A stretch of 64,000 bases of DNA, taken from the NCBI GenBank assembly GCA_007922195.1, contig ML682092.1:417424-481423 (forward strand), read 5' to 3'. This stretch comes from Podocnemis expansa (taxonomy: Eukaryota > Chordata > Testudines > Podocnemididae). The notes below the pieces were generated by a model. It was given only the letters and a program-made list of their open reading frames with translations, was not told where the DNA came from and ran no database searches. Of this stretch, positions 34,266-44,803 are shown piece by piece. Position 1 is the first letter of the stretch. The number at the start of each line of letters is the position of its first letter. The position numbers and the translations under genes were made by a program.

Positions 34266-35704
34266 TCAGAGGGAGCAGAACCAAGGGTATTTGTGGTTTT
34301 GCGTCGTGGCAAAGAGGTCGATCTGAGGGGTTCCCCATCTGGTTGTCAACAGGGGGAAAACCTTGTTGTGGAGGGACCACTTGTGATTCGCCAGTGGCTT
34401 TCTGCTGAGTGAATCTGCTATGCTCTTGTCCACCCTGGGAAGATGGGTGGCAGTTGGTGTGAAGTGGTGGTCTATCACTAGCTGCCAAAGCTTGGTTGCT
34501 TCCTCGCATAGTGCTGAGGAGCGGACTTCCCCTTGGTGGTTCGTGTAGAACACAGCTGCTGTGTTCTCTGAGAGGATTTGGACCATTCTGCCCTGGATCT
34601 GGTCTAGGAAAGTCATGCAGGCCAGTCTGATGGTCCTGAGCTCCTTCACATTTATGTGGAGGAGACTGTCCTTGGGGCTCCAGACGCTTTGTGTGGAAAG
34701 GCTCTTGGACAGGTGGGCACCCCACCCTGAGTTGGAGGCGTCCATTATCAGAGTCATTGCAGGCTTGGACTCCCTGAACAGAATTTCCCCCATCGTGAAG
34801 TCGGTGTCCCTCCAGATTTCGAGGGACTCCCTGGCATGCTGACGTACTGAGATTACCTTGTCCAGATGGTCCTTTTCTGGTTGGAAGCTTGTGGCGAACC
34901 AGAGCTGGAACAGTCGCATCCGCAGGTGGGCTGTTCGGATTACCAATGTGGCTGCTGCCATGTGCCCCAGGAGCTGCATGCATCTGCGCGCTGTGGTTAG
35001 CCTGGGTGCCTGGAGCTCTGTGATGATGGTGCAGATGGACCAAAATCTTGACAGGGGCAAGGATGCGATGCCTTGCCGGGCGTTTAATTGTGCCCCAATG
35101 AACTCTGTGTCTGGAGTGGGGCAAAGCTTGGACTTCTCCAAGTTTTTGCGAAAGTCCAGGAACTCGCACAGGTTCATTACGACGTCGACGTGGTCTTGTA
35201 CTTGTCAACTTGACTTGCCCACTATGAGCCATTCATCTAGGTAGGGGTAGATTCTTACACCCCTCCTGCGTAGGAACGCTATAACTGGCGTGATACACTT
35301 TGTGAACACCCTGGGGGCTAGCAGTAATCTGAAGGGGAGGGCGGTGAACTGGTAGTGCCATCATGCCACTACAAACCTGAGGAACTGCCTGTCATGGCAC
35401 TGAATGGCTATGTGGAAGTAAGTCTCCTTCAAGTCGAGGGCCGCGAACTGCACTCCTGGGGACAAGTGAAGGGATGATCTGCGGTAGGGAGATCATGCGG
35501 AATTTTATTTTCTTTGTTCTTGTTGAGAGCTCTGAGATCTAGAATGGGCCGTACGTCCCCATTGGGTTTGGGGACCAGGAAGTAGCGGGAATAGAACCCT
35601 TTGCTGCTTTCCCCTTTGGGAACCCTTTCAATGGCACCGAGGGAGAGTAACTTCTGGCATTCGGCCTCGAGCTTGCCTAGCAGATCAGGGTTCTCTGGGA
35701 TCAT
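34266..35704 (-). pseudogene. DIRS element 1 RT and RNase H
   Basis: The RT begins in the 35,704-35,429 frame (GAIERVPKGESSKGFYSRYF, then LVPKPNGDVRPILDLRALN) and continues, after a frame change, with FAALDLKETYFHIAI (first catalytic aspartate). It then reaches the active-site box at 35,243-35,232, which reads YLDE where the family has YLDD. An in-frame stop follows soon after. The 303-codon frame at 35,177-34,266 carries the RT end and RNase H: IMDASNSGWGAHLS, INVKELRTI, SENTAAVFYTN (usually DNT) and DKSIADSLSR. The enzyme would copy element RNA into DNA and remove the RNA. The altered catalytic residues and stops make this copy inactive. Confidence 0.88.
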
Positions 35705-35974
35705 GGGAGGAGACAGTTTTCTGTCCTGGGGGGTTGAGAGGAACTGTATGTGGTATCTGGCCGCTGTGTCAAGGACCCACTGGTCCGACGTGACGCAGGT
35801 CCATCATGGGGCAAAGTGGCGGAGGCGGTGGGGGGAGAACAGGGGTTATGGAGTGCTGCCCTCGGGGGGACCGTCATAAACGCTGTTTGTGGGCCTACGA
35901 ATGGTCTGGCCCCTGTTCGCACCGCCCTGACTGGGAGGTGCCCAGCTTAGGCCCTTTATCTGATCAGCCTTTAT

Positions 35975-38075
35975 CCTTGTCCAGGTCCCCGAGGTAGCGC
36001 TGGGGAAACTGGAAAGATCTCGGAAACTGGGTCTGCAGTTGCAGCGGTTGCTTCAGTTGGTATAACTGCTGTTTGTAGCTGGTGTAACCATGAGGAACAC
36101 CCAACAGGTTGCAGCATGTAGATCCTGAGGGACCTCAGAGTAGCCCTTGAGTCCTTCATACCATGCAGCTTCGCATCTGTGGAAGGTGTAAAGAGGTCGG
36201 GACCTTTGAAAGGAAGGTCCTGGATAATCTGCTGCATCTGCGTGGAGAGACGGGAGTTCTGGAGCCAGGCCAGCCAGTGCATCACAACTGCTGATGCCAT
36301 TGCATGTGTTGCTGTGTCCGCTTCATCCCAAGTTGCTGCCAGCACATCCCTGGATGCTCTCTCTCCCCCTCATCCAGCATTGCTTCGAAGTCTCTCAGGC
36401 GATCCTTGGAGATGGCCAGCCAGAGGTTTCGAAGACCTTCCCACAGGTTGAAGATGTAGCGCATCATCAAGGCTGAATGATTTGAGATATGCAGCTGGAG
36501 TGCGGCCAAGGAGTAAACTTTCCTGCCCAGCAGGTGAAGCCTTCTTGCTTCCTTGTTCTTAGGCGTGGTGCTAGGTTGACCTTGTCTCTCCCTTGGGTTG
36601 ACTGTCGACCACGAGGGACCGTGGGGCCGGGTGATGAAACAGGAAGGGAAATCTTTCTTGGGAGACTAAATATTTCTTGTCCGCTACTTTGGACACTGGC
36701 AGAATCAAGGAAGGCGTTTGCCAGTGTTCCTAGACAATGCAGAACACCTCGGCGTGCAAGGGAATTCCAACCTTAGCCAGCGGGGCTCGACGACACGCAT
36801 CAAAGAGAGAATCATCCTCCACCTGGATTACCCCTAGCTTGAGCTTCAGGTTCGTCGCCATGTGGCGGAGGATGTCCTGTTCTACGCAAGGATCCCCCTC
36901 GCGGTCAGTGGACATGTCGATCAAACGCTCATCAGGCGACGAGGATGACGGGGCCCTTGATCTGCTTTGTTGTGTAGAATCAGGGTCCGGTTCATCATCG
37001 GAGAAATCCAAGGACTCTGTTGCTGGCTAGCGGGCATAGCAGGAGGAGTTGTCATCTGCTTTTGTGTTCAGCCAGTCGAGGGTCCATTCGTTGTGCAGGG
37101 ACCTCGACGGTGGCATAGGCGTCATGAGGGGGGCAGGTGCCTCTCCTGATGGGTGCTTTTGCCGCGATCTCGGCAACACAGAGCTTTTCTGGGCTCGCTT
37201 TCTCAGGCGCTCCCCCTGGTGGGAAGAAAAGGGATCTTCCAAGGACGACCTGGATGACCTCCAGCCTGACAGTCGGCAGTCCAGTACTGAGAGTTCCTTG
37301 GAGGAGCGATGGGGCGGAGCCGTAGAACTTGGGCCTGGTACTGGGTTTGACAGTGCTAGGTCGGAGAGGGGTGAAGAGGCCCGGGACAGTGCCGGCATCG
37401 GTGCAGGTGTTGCTGGTGCCGAATCTGATGGTACCGGAAGTGACGGTACCAGAACTGGGGTTGTAGGTGATGGGGCTGGGTCCAGCGGTGCTGGGCTTGT
37501 GGGCAGTGCCGCGTCCAGCGGCGCCGAGGGAGGCTGTGGCATTGTGCCGGTTGCCTCTTGTTCTGCACCGAAGCCAGATTTAAATCCCTTTAGCGAGCCA
37601 GTGCCTGAGCTGTGGCCCTACCCGGGGCGGCTGGAAGGCTACCAGAAGACAAGTGAGGTTGGTGCCTAGGAGGTACTGTGGAAGGCTGAGATCTTGGGAC
37701 CGGTACCGGAGATCAGCGGGAATCTTGAGCCCGGGCTGATTGAGGGTCCGGCGGAGTGCTGGTGGTTCGGCCGCTTTCAAGCGGAGCAGCTCTGGTCCCC
37801 GAAATTAGGCGGAGGCTACACTTCCTTTCCAGCCGAGTCCTCTGCTTGAAGGATCTGCAAATGGGGCAGTCTGCTGTGAGGTGGGACTCCCCCAAGCAAG
37901 CGAGGCACTTCTCGTGCGGATCGTCTATCGGGAAAGCCTTGCAGCATCCTGAGCACGGCTTGAGTCCTGGCATTTTGAGTTTCGCACAAAAAGACAGGCC
38001 CTTGCATTTTGCAAGATAACGCTGATCCAAACCGACGCTGATGGTGGAAAAAGGAACTGGTAGGGTCAGGGTCAT
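35975..38075 (-). pseudogene. DIRS element 1 gag
   Basis: The N-terminal part (38,075-37,713, 120 codons) has a cysteine/histidine cluster: CSGCCKAFPIDDPHEKC, CLGESHLTADCPIC. A long proline/serine-rich part follows (37,542-37,027), then an SSSPDERLIDMS-type acidic segment (37,011-36,730) and a C-terminal helical region (36,509-35,975) with LAWLQNSRLS and QQIIQDLPFKGPDLF. The pieces lie in different frames. Gag of DIRS elements is thought to bind and package element RNA. The cysteine cluster aligns with element 2 at 11,640-11,740. Confidence 0.8.
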
Positions 38076-38223
38076 GGTCAGCTATATAGCTGCAGCCGCG
38101 GCGTGGAGGGGGCATTGGCTGTGTGCCCTGACCTGACAAGCTAACGCTAAAGACTTTCTGAGCTACCGTGCTCTGTGGCACGTAGACACCTGTAACTGAA
38201 TGATGCGAGCAGCGCTCGAAGGA

Positions 38224-39060
38224 GAAATCTGCATTGGTTCCCCCAATGGCTGTTGCTTTTTGCTGCATTCCAGATGTATTGGAGGAGAGCCCTTGCCTGC
38301 TGTAGGCCTCATGCGTAGCCTGTTCTACTAGGCCCCATTGCTCAGGCTCTCACTTTCTACTACAAATAGTTTTTTTCGATTCACCTCATACAAGCCTACT
38401 CAGTCCTACTTCTTGTTTGGTCAATCACTAAAGCAAGCAAGCTTGATAACATTTATAGGAGCTAATGCAATCCATTTCTTAATACAGTGTCATCTGAAAG
38501 TGAGACTAGGCTTTGCCATGGTACTGTTTTACATTGTTTGGGTTTTGAGTAGAGCTATGGTTTAAAAAAAAAACAGACCTGTTTTGTAAGTTGCTCTTTC
38601 ATGATAAAAAGATCACAAGTACTGTAGTGCAGTTAGGGGAACTGAAAACACTATTTCTTTTTGTTTATATTTTGGATAGTGCAATTATTTGTAATACAAA
38701 ATAGAAAATGAATACTGTACCCTTTGTATATTGTTCTGAAATCAGCATATTTGCAAATGTAGAACATTCAAAAATATTTATCATACATTGAAATTGGTAT
38801 TCTGTAACAGTGCATTTAAAACATCAATTAATTGTGACTATTTTTCTCTCTCAATTAACTTCAGTTAGTTTTTTTAATTGTTTGACAGCTCCATGCCAGA
38901 GATTTGACCTTTTATTGTATTTCTGATGTAGCTTTCCTGTCCACCCAGAAATTTATTTAAATGTGAAGGTAATTGCATATGTCATTCCCAACCTCTTGTT
39001 CTTAATTGGCATGTTTAAGAGAGCCTGCACTGTGCTCTTCTTGTTCTTGGCTCCTTTCAC
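38224..39060. other. No recognised feature
   Basis: AT-rich unique sequence, with an A run at 38,563-38,572. Confidence 0.4.
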
Positions 39061-39775
39061 TTACACTCAGACTTAAGGGTCAGATGGGACTATTTTATGA
39101 TTGTCTAGTCCAGTGGTTTTCAAACTTAGGGTCACAGACCCTCAGGTACTGGGTCATGGGGCCCCCCTGCTGCTGCTGCTGCTGCCAAAAGACTGGAATG
39201 CATTGCTCAAAGATCTAATCATTGAGTGACAGGTATAAATGGTTTTTTTTTTTTCAACTGGGTCCTGAGGGAAAAAAGTTTGAAAACCACTGGTCTAGTC
39301 TGACTTCCTGCACAATGCAGGCCACAGAACCTCACAAAACTACTCTGTTAGATTCTTAACCTCTGACTGAGTTACTGAAGTCCTCCAATAATGGTTTAAA
39401 AACTTCAAGGTACAGAGAATCCACGACAAAGTGACCCAGGCTACAGAAGAAGGTGAAAAACTCCGAGGGCCTCTGCCAATCTGCCATTGGGAAAATTCCT
39501 TCCCAACCCCAAATACAGCGATTATCAGTGTCTGTGGTATTGTTTAACCGGCTAGTAACAAACAATGAAAGCCAGTCCACTGTCCCAGATGCTGGAATGA
39601 AATCACTGCTTCCAGAAATGGGAGTAGATAGGTTACAGGGTTCCCAGAAACATCTATAGCACATCTTAACAGAGAGCATTTTACTGGGCAGCTGCCCTCC
39701 TGTGCAGCATGGCATGGGTTGTGCTGTTAGTAATTGGGGAACACTCTCTTGGGGCATCTAAAGTCACTATTTACA
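39061..39775 (-). repeat. CR1-like interspersed repeat, inverted copy
   Basis: The phrases AGTCTGACTTCCTGCACAAT, TTGAAGTTTTTAAACCATTA (minus) and GAAAATTCCTTCCCAACCCC match a common turtle repeat whose 3' end is CR1-like (ATCTATGA). The same family occurs in the opposite orientation at 40,260-40,690. A hAT-like element is nested at 39,111-39,292. A 133-codon minus-strand frame across it has no motif. Confidence 0.65.
39111..39292. mobile_element. hAT-like element, perfect TSD
   Basis: GTCTAGTC flanks both sides (39,103-39,110 and 39,293-39,300). The ends CAGTGGTTTTCAAACTT and AAGTTTGAAAACCACTG are near-perfect inverted repeats. It includes a CTG/GCTGCT run near 39,167-39,186. It sits inside the CR1-like repeat and is therefore younger. 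Confidence 0.88.
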
Positions 39776-40259
39776 CAGAGAAGTGAAACGAGAGACGACA
39801 TTTCATGTATTTTTAGTGGATGTGATCAGCAGCCTCACCTAGGAAAGACATTCCCTGCACACCACTTGTCGTCCTAGGTCAGTTTGGAAACCGTGGTGCT
39901 ATATCCAACAGGCAGAAGTAGCTCCAGATCGGAGCATTACATGATGCAGCACTGTGAGTAAAGAAAGGAAAGAGGCATTGCTAAGACAGTGCTTCAGTTC
40001 AGGATCACTCAGGGTTGTTTGGTCTATTTGCATATGCCTTTTTGTGTCCTCTTTACATGACTGTGGCTGGTGCAGGGCCCCCTCCTGACCCCTCTGTGAT
40101 GTCAGGTCTCAGTAACTTGATCTAGTGGGTTTTCAATCAGACAAATGAAGGGGGGGGAAAAAACATTTGGCTGTTTCAGGGTATAGTTGTGGCTGTGAGC
40201 CCTTGTATGTGGGTCTGCTGTAAAAATGCATCTGCATGGTCACTAACTGGGCAGCTGCT

Positions 40260-40690
40260 GAATACTCTTGGCTGCACTTATGCCAATGGCCTGAGAAGGG
40301 AGGTTGGATGAGGTGGGTTCTGAGTTATTACAGAGAATGCTTTCTTGGGTGACTGGCTGGTGAGACTTGCCCATGTGCTTGGGGTTTAACTAATTGCCAT
40401 ATTTGGGGTTAGGAGGGAATTTTCTCCTAGGGTACATTGGTAGAGCTCTGGGTTGTGGTGTTTTTGCCTTCCTCTGTTGCATAGGGCGTGGCACAGTTGC
40501 TGGTGGATTCTCTGTATCTTAAAGTCTTAAGTCGTGATTTGCAGACTTCAGTATCTCAGTCATAGGTTAGAGGTTTATTGCAGGAATGGGTAGGTGAAAT
40601 TTTGTGGTCTGCATTGTGCAGGAGGTCAGACTAGAATCACTAGATGATCATACTGGTCCCTTCTGACCTTTGAGTCTATGAGACTGATGC
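40260..40690 (+). repeat. CR1-like interspersed repeat, direct copy
   Basis: GAGGGAATTTTCTCCTAGGG, TTTGCCTTCCTCTGTTGCAT, GTGCAGGAGGTCAGACTAGA and the terminal TTTGAGTCTATGAG give the plus-strand form of the 39,061-39,775 repeat. With that copy it forms an inverted pair about 1 kb apart. Confidence 0.65.
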
Positions 40691-41504
40691 CAGAGATGGG
40701 CAAGAGCCTCAGATTGGGCCTTGGGATGCCCCCCTGTAACTCCCATTGACTACAGACTGGCTGAGAACAGGGTTTGGCTCAAAGCATTTGGTGCAGAAGT
40801 GCTCCCCACCAGTAAACAAAGAGCCAGCAGCTGGAGCAGCATGATCTCTGAGCTACATAGCAGCAGCCCTGGGAAGGTTGCATCCCAGAACCTAACTCTT
40901 TTTTTTTAATGATGCTCATATTTGGCCATCTTTTGGTTTATGCAAAGGACTAGTTTTCACTGGGTATTCAGAGAATCCCTACAGCTAGATTTTTACTGTT
41001 GTGTTCCATCCCAGAGTAATCTTTCTAATGGGGTGGAAGATGCCAGTCACCACAGACACAAATAATAGTGGGATGTCAGTAGGTCTCTCCAGGGATCCAC
41101 CAGCTGCCTACAGTTCAGCTCCTGTATGCAGAGCTTTGTTAAAAGGTAAATTGCAGATCCCATCTGCCCTTGAATCCTAATTAGGAGCACTGACTGAAGT
41201 TTGTGCCTCATTAGACTATAGAGGCTCACTTGGCTTTGTGGTGTCTGGCTTTTGAGTCAGTCTGAGGTGAGGTAGGTTAGGAGAGCAGGGTGTAATGGCA
41301 GATGTTGCCTTTGTCTGGGGCAATGTTTCTTCTAGCTATAATGACCACCATGATTATGCAGTTGAGAATTTTGTGGGATTGAGTAATAGAATTCTGCATG
41401 GAACACTAGTCCTAGAGGTCACCCTTTTGGGCCTCAGTGAAATAAGCTCACTTTAGGAAATGGCTGTAATGTTCAACGTGTGTGTTTCTCTCTCTCTCTC
41501 TCAG

Positions 41505-41631
41505 GAGAACTGCTGAGTCAGCCTAGACCAGAGGGAGTGACGGAGATCATCTGCCCCAGGAATGGGAGTGAGCGAGTCAACGTCGCACTGGTTTATCCCC
41601 CAACCCCGACAGTGATCAGCCCTTGTTCCAA
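41505..41631 (+). CDS. Candidate host-gene coding exon, 127 bp
   Basis: A long polypyrimidine tract (GTTTCTCTCTCTCTCTCAG, ending 41,504) precedes the exon, and CCAA|GTGAGT follows it. One of three frames is open throughout (41 full codons plus two split codons). It starts ELLSQPRPEG, passes VTEIICPRNGSERV and ends VYPPTPTVISPC plus a split Lys codon. The other two frames have stops. Composition is unlike the surrounding transposons, and no known element covers it. The upstream intron would be phase 1 and the downstream intron phase 2. I do not recognise the protein; it could be an internal exon of a plus-strand gene whose neighbours lie outside or at 63,254. The alternative is a chance splice-bounded frame. 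Confidence 0.55.
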
Positions 41632-41862
41632 GTGAGTTTGGAGAGATGCACGCCCCCACCCCCTACTGCCAGTTTCAGTACATGCCAAAAGCCCTACATA
41701 AAACAAGCCCTCATTGAGCATTTTTGAAGATTAGCAGCCACAGAGCCTAGGAACAGTTCTAATTATTGGTGGGACGTGGACATCCCATTCTCAGAATAAA
41801 GGTATAGTAAAGCAAGATCCTCCTCCTCACTTTGCTCAGCTATATGAGAGAAAAGTTTGACA

Positions 41863-42500
41863 TTGGCCTGGTGTACACTAGAGGCTTTTGCTGACAAAAC
41901 AGTGCTGGTGTGGACGCTACAGCCTCCTGCCCAAAATCCCGTTTGGCAACAGAATGAAATCACCCTGATGAGATGCATATGGTTTTTGTTGCCAGAGTGA
42001 GGGTGACACAGCATCCATGTAGACATTGCATCCCCTTACAGCAGAGGAGGGGCTGTCATAGCTGGCAGTTTCACCACTCTGTCAGAGCAATGAAATCAAC
42101 AAGAAAGCCACATGCGCCAGTCTGGGAGCGGGGTGAGAAGTCCATTTCTCAGCTGACATTAGCAGGCAAGCTGCCAGCAGCTGGATCCTGGGTTTGGGCT
42201 GCAAGTCTGAACTGAACAGGATGCAGCACCAGGTGGCTGTGAGCCAAAAGTCTGGCAGGATGCCAGCAGCTGCCACCTAGCTCCAAGGCTGGATGCAGGC
42301 AGGTTGCTGCTTGCTGGGAGCTGAGACTGGGCAGAATACAATGTGGGACTGTCCGCTCCCTACGCTGCCCCTTGGGTGGGTGGAAGGGACCCTGGTGAGG
42401 GGACAAGCCACTAACTTGAGGAGAACAGTGTAGACAACAGCCACCTGGTGGCTGGAAGTCAGCATAACTGTTGATAAATTCTTCTAATGTAGCTAAGACC
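41863..42500. mobile_element. Possible MITE with GTGTACACTA-type ends
   Basis: GGCCTGGTGTACACTAGAGG at the left is roughly the inverse of CTAATGTAGCTAAGACC at the right, a terminal pattern I associate with non-autonomous Harbinger or hAT elements of turtles. The interior is unique and GC-rich. No target duplication is clear. DIRS element 3 begins immediately to the right. Confidence 0.35.
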
Positions 42501-42859
42501 TAACATGATTCTTCAAATGCTGGTCCATATCTGTATTCCACATGTAGCTACACATTGCACCGTGCACCTGAGTTGGGAGACTTTAACAAGCAGCATTCCT
42601 TAGTCTGCATGTGCACGGTAGATCTCCTTGCACTTCCAAATGAGGATATCAGCAGCAATGCAGGCAGATGCTATCTCAGTACCTTCTTACCAGCACCTTG
42701 CCCTGAGTCAGAATCCAGTGTCCTCTCTCCATTCAGCTTTTCAGCAACCTATAAATAAAATGGTCAATAGGTACTCCTTTTAGTATAGTACAGTTATAGT
42801 TTTGTTATATTGTATTTCCCTAGACTGGGCACTTCTTTTCCACGATCTGGGATGACACC

Positions 42860-43150
42860 CTGAGCCCAGAGCTTCAAAAACTGCCTCTCCTGTCTAGGGT
42901 CTTTCCCATCAATAACAAACACCAATGCTGTCTTTACTATCTGGCTGAAATGCACGTTTCTTTGAAGTGCAGCATTTATTGCTTGCTTTGACTGAGAGAG
43001 CCTGTGAGCTTTGCTTTAGGAACACTTGATGAAAAAGGCCATGAAGCCCCTCTATGGTCTGGCCAGGGAGGCCTCCATGTGTATTGGCCTCAACAAATGA
43101 GCAGCATCCTCCTGAGCAGTCTCTTAGGAGTTCTCAACTTGCAGTATATC
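42860..43150 (+). pseudogene. DIRS element 3 gag, N-terminal part
   Basis: Reading across shifts gives a YLAEMHVSLKCSI segment that corresponds to the CLGESHLTADCPIC cluster of element 1. It then gives LMKKAMKPLYGLAREAS. The zinc-cluster cysteines are partly lost. It is interrupted on the right by CR1. Confidence 0.55.
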
Positions 43151-43520
43151 CTTGTTGCCAAGAAGGCTTATGGCATATTGGGCTGCATTAATACAAGCTT
43201 TGTCAGCAAATCAGGGGTGATTAGTCCCCTCTATTTGGTACTGGTGGGACCTCATGTGGAGTACTCTGTCGCGTTTTAGGGCCCCCCAATATAGAAAGGA
43301 TGCAGACAAATTGGAAAGTCCAGCAGAAAGCGTCAAAAATGATTAGGGGGCTAGAGCACATGACGTATGAGGAGAGGCTAAGGGAACTGGATTTGATTAG
43401 TCTACAGAAAAGAAGACTGAGGGGATTTGATAGCAGCCATTAACTATCTGAAAGGGGTGTTTTGTTGTCAGTGTGGTAGATGACAGAACTAGTAGCAATG
43501 CTTTCAGGTTGCAGTGGGGG
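43151..43520 (+). mobile_element. CR1 fragment inserted in DIRS element 3
   Basis: TGTTGCCAAGAAGGCTTATG, TGGACCTCATGTGGAGTACT-like text and GATTAGGGGGCTAGAGCACA are the CR1 RT end and 3' untranslated region. They run to the GATGACAGAACTAGTAGCAATG stretch, where it stops before the usual 3' octamers. DIRS gag-like sequence resumes after it. Confidence 0.8.
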
Positions 43521-44330
43521 ACCATCAGTGCCAACCGTCTGACTCCCCTCCACCCCCCACCTCCTGGTGCACCAGGACAAATACAGACCTACGTGGCACC
43601 AGAGGATATCTTTCTCCCACACTACTTTGATGTCCAGGAATCAGTTCACTTATGACTATCCGGGAGGACTGCCCCAGTGATGACAGCTCTGCCATTCTAA
43701 CAGGAGCAATGTTGAGTCAGATGAATCAGATCAGTGGGCTTCTCCTACTCTTCCCCTCCCACCACCCCAGGGAGAGCCAAGCCCAAACACATGATCCAGG
43801 ACTTAGGCGCTACCTTTGTGTCATGACCCTAAGAACCGATGACTTCTCATGCTAAGAGGTCCTCTCAACAGATGGCCGCTCTTTCTGGCCTTACAGGGAC
43901 TGTAGGATCTGATGTAGCAGATGTTTGAGACTCACTCATGAGTCTTCCACTCTTCTTCTCGCCCACAACCAGATCCATTGGTGTATGAGGCTATCAAATT
44001 GGAGCCAGATACTAACAGTTCTGATGAGAATCTCTCCTCTTCCCCACCCATATAGGACAATCGTCAGCAATGCTAGGACTTGCGCAAAGGCTGGCTAATG
44101 ATCTCTGGAGGAAGTGCAAGCCCATGCCACCAACTGTAAGGTGGCTCTCCCAGTTAATGAGGCCATGGTGGAACCAGCAAGATTGACACACCCCAGCATC
44201 CTGCTTCCCCACACCGCTGGGTAGACAGGTGCTCTTTTGTCCCAGCAAAGGGAGCCAAATGTTTGTTCCCCCACCTTGCTCTTAACTTGCTGGTGGTACA
44301 GGCTGCTACAGAAAGGACTAAGTCACAATA
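43521..44330 (+). pseudogene. DIRS element 3 gag, middle part
   Basis: A proline-rich stretch (43,521-43,655) is followed by degraded acidic text and then by a recognisable capsid-like segment near 44,160-44,330: a WWNQQD/TPQHPASPHRW region, FVPAKGAKCLFPHLA and LLVVQAATERTKSQ. The last two match the FVPAKGYEHLYxHPxPxSLVVQAA pattern of turtle DIRS gag. It is cut exactly at the Tigger insertion. Confidence 0.65.
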
Positions 44331-44803
44331 CAGCGGGGATTGATTAACACACGGATGTTGGGAGACAAGCTGCTGCAACCGTATGTAAACAGGACCATGG
44401 TGAAATAGCCTAAAATACAGTACAGTTCAGTATTTTTTAAATAAATCCATACACAGTGCAGTTGGTGTATCTTAACATGGGCTACAAGGCTACCAAAACT
44501 TGATTTTATTCAGCGAAATTAAAAATATAAATTTTAATTCATGATCTGATTTTTAAAACACAAAATATGCAAAAATACACAGAAATCACCAAAACACAAT
44601 AAATTATTTAAACAAATTTAAGAATTCATATCTATTTAACTGTGAAAATTGATGAAAATAAATACTGTATATATCAGTGTGAAAATACTAATAGAGTGGA
44701 ATCCATTTTGAATATTTATAGTACAGTATTACCATTGATGACATAATACATATGTACGTGATTCCACATTGAGTCCACGGAGTTCATAATCCAAGAAGTG
44801 TGC

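Larger units (their letters stand above)
32566..38223 (-). mobile_element. DIRS-type retrotransposon 1, near full length
   Basis: Gag, RT, RNase H and tyrosine recombinase lie in that order on the minus strand. Inverted terminal repeats of about 165 bp are at 32,593-32,757 and 38,059-38,223, sharing TTCAGTTACAGGTGTCTACG and CAGAAAGTCTTTAG. The terminal sequence recurs inside the recombinase end at 32,828-32,906, as expected for the internal complementary region that DIRS elements use to make a circular intermediate. No target duplication is expected or seen. Every coding region carries stops or shifts, so it is inactive but young enough to read clearly. Confidence 0.92.

Noticed and set aside
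34147..35232. 361-codon minus-strand frame, the longest in the window
   Set aside because: It is the shadow of the real RT/RNase H frame (35,177-34,266). It is rich in P, H and R with no domain, while the other frame carries the RNase H motifs.
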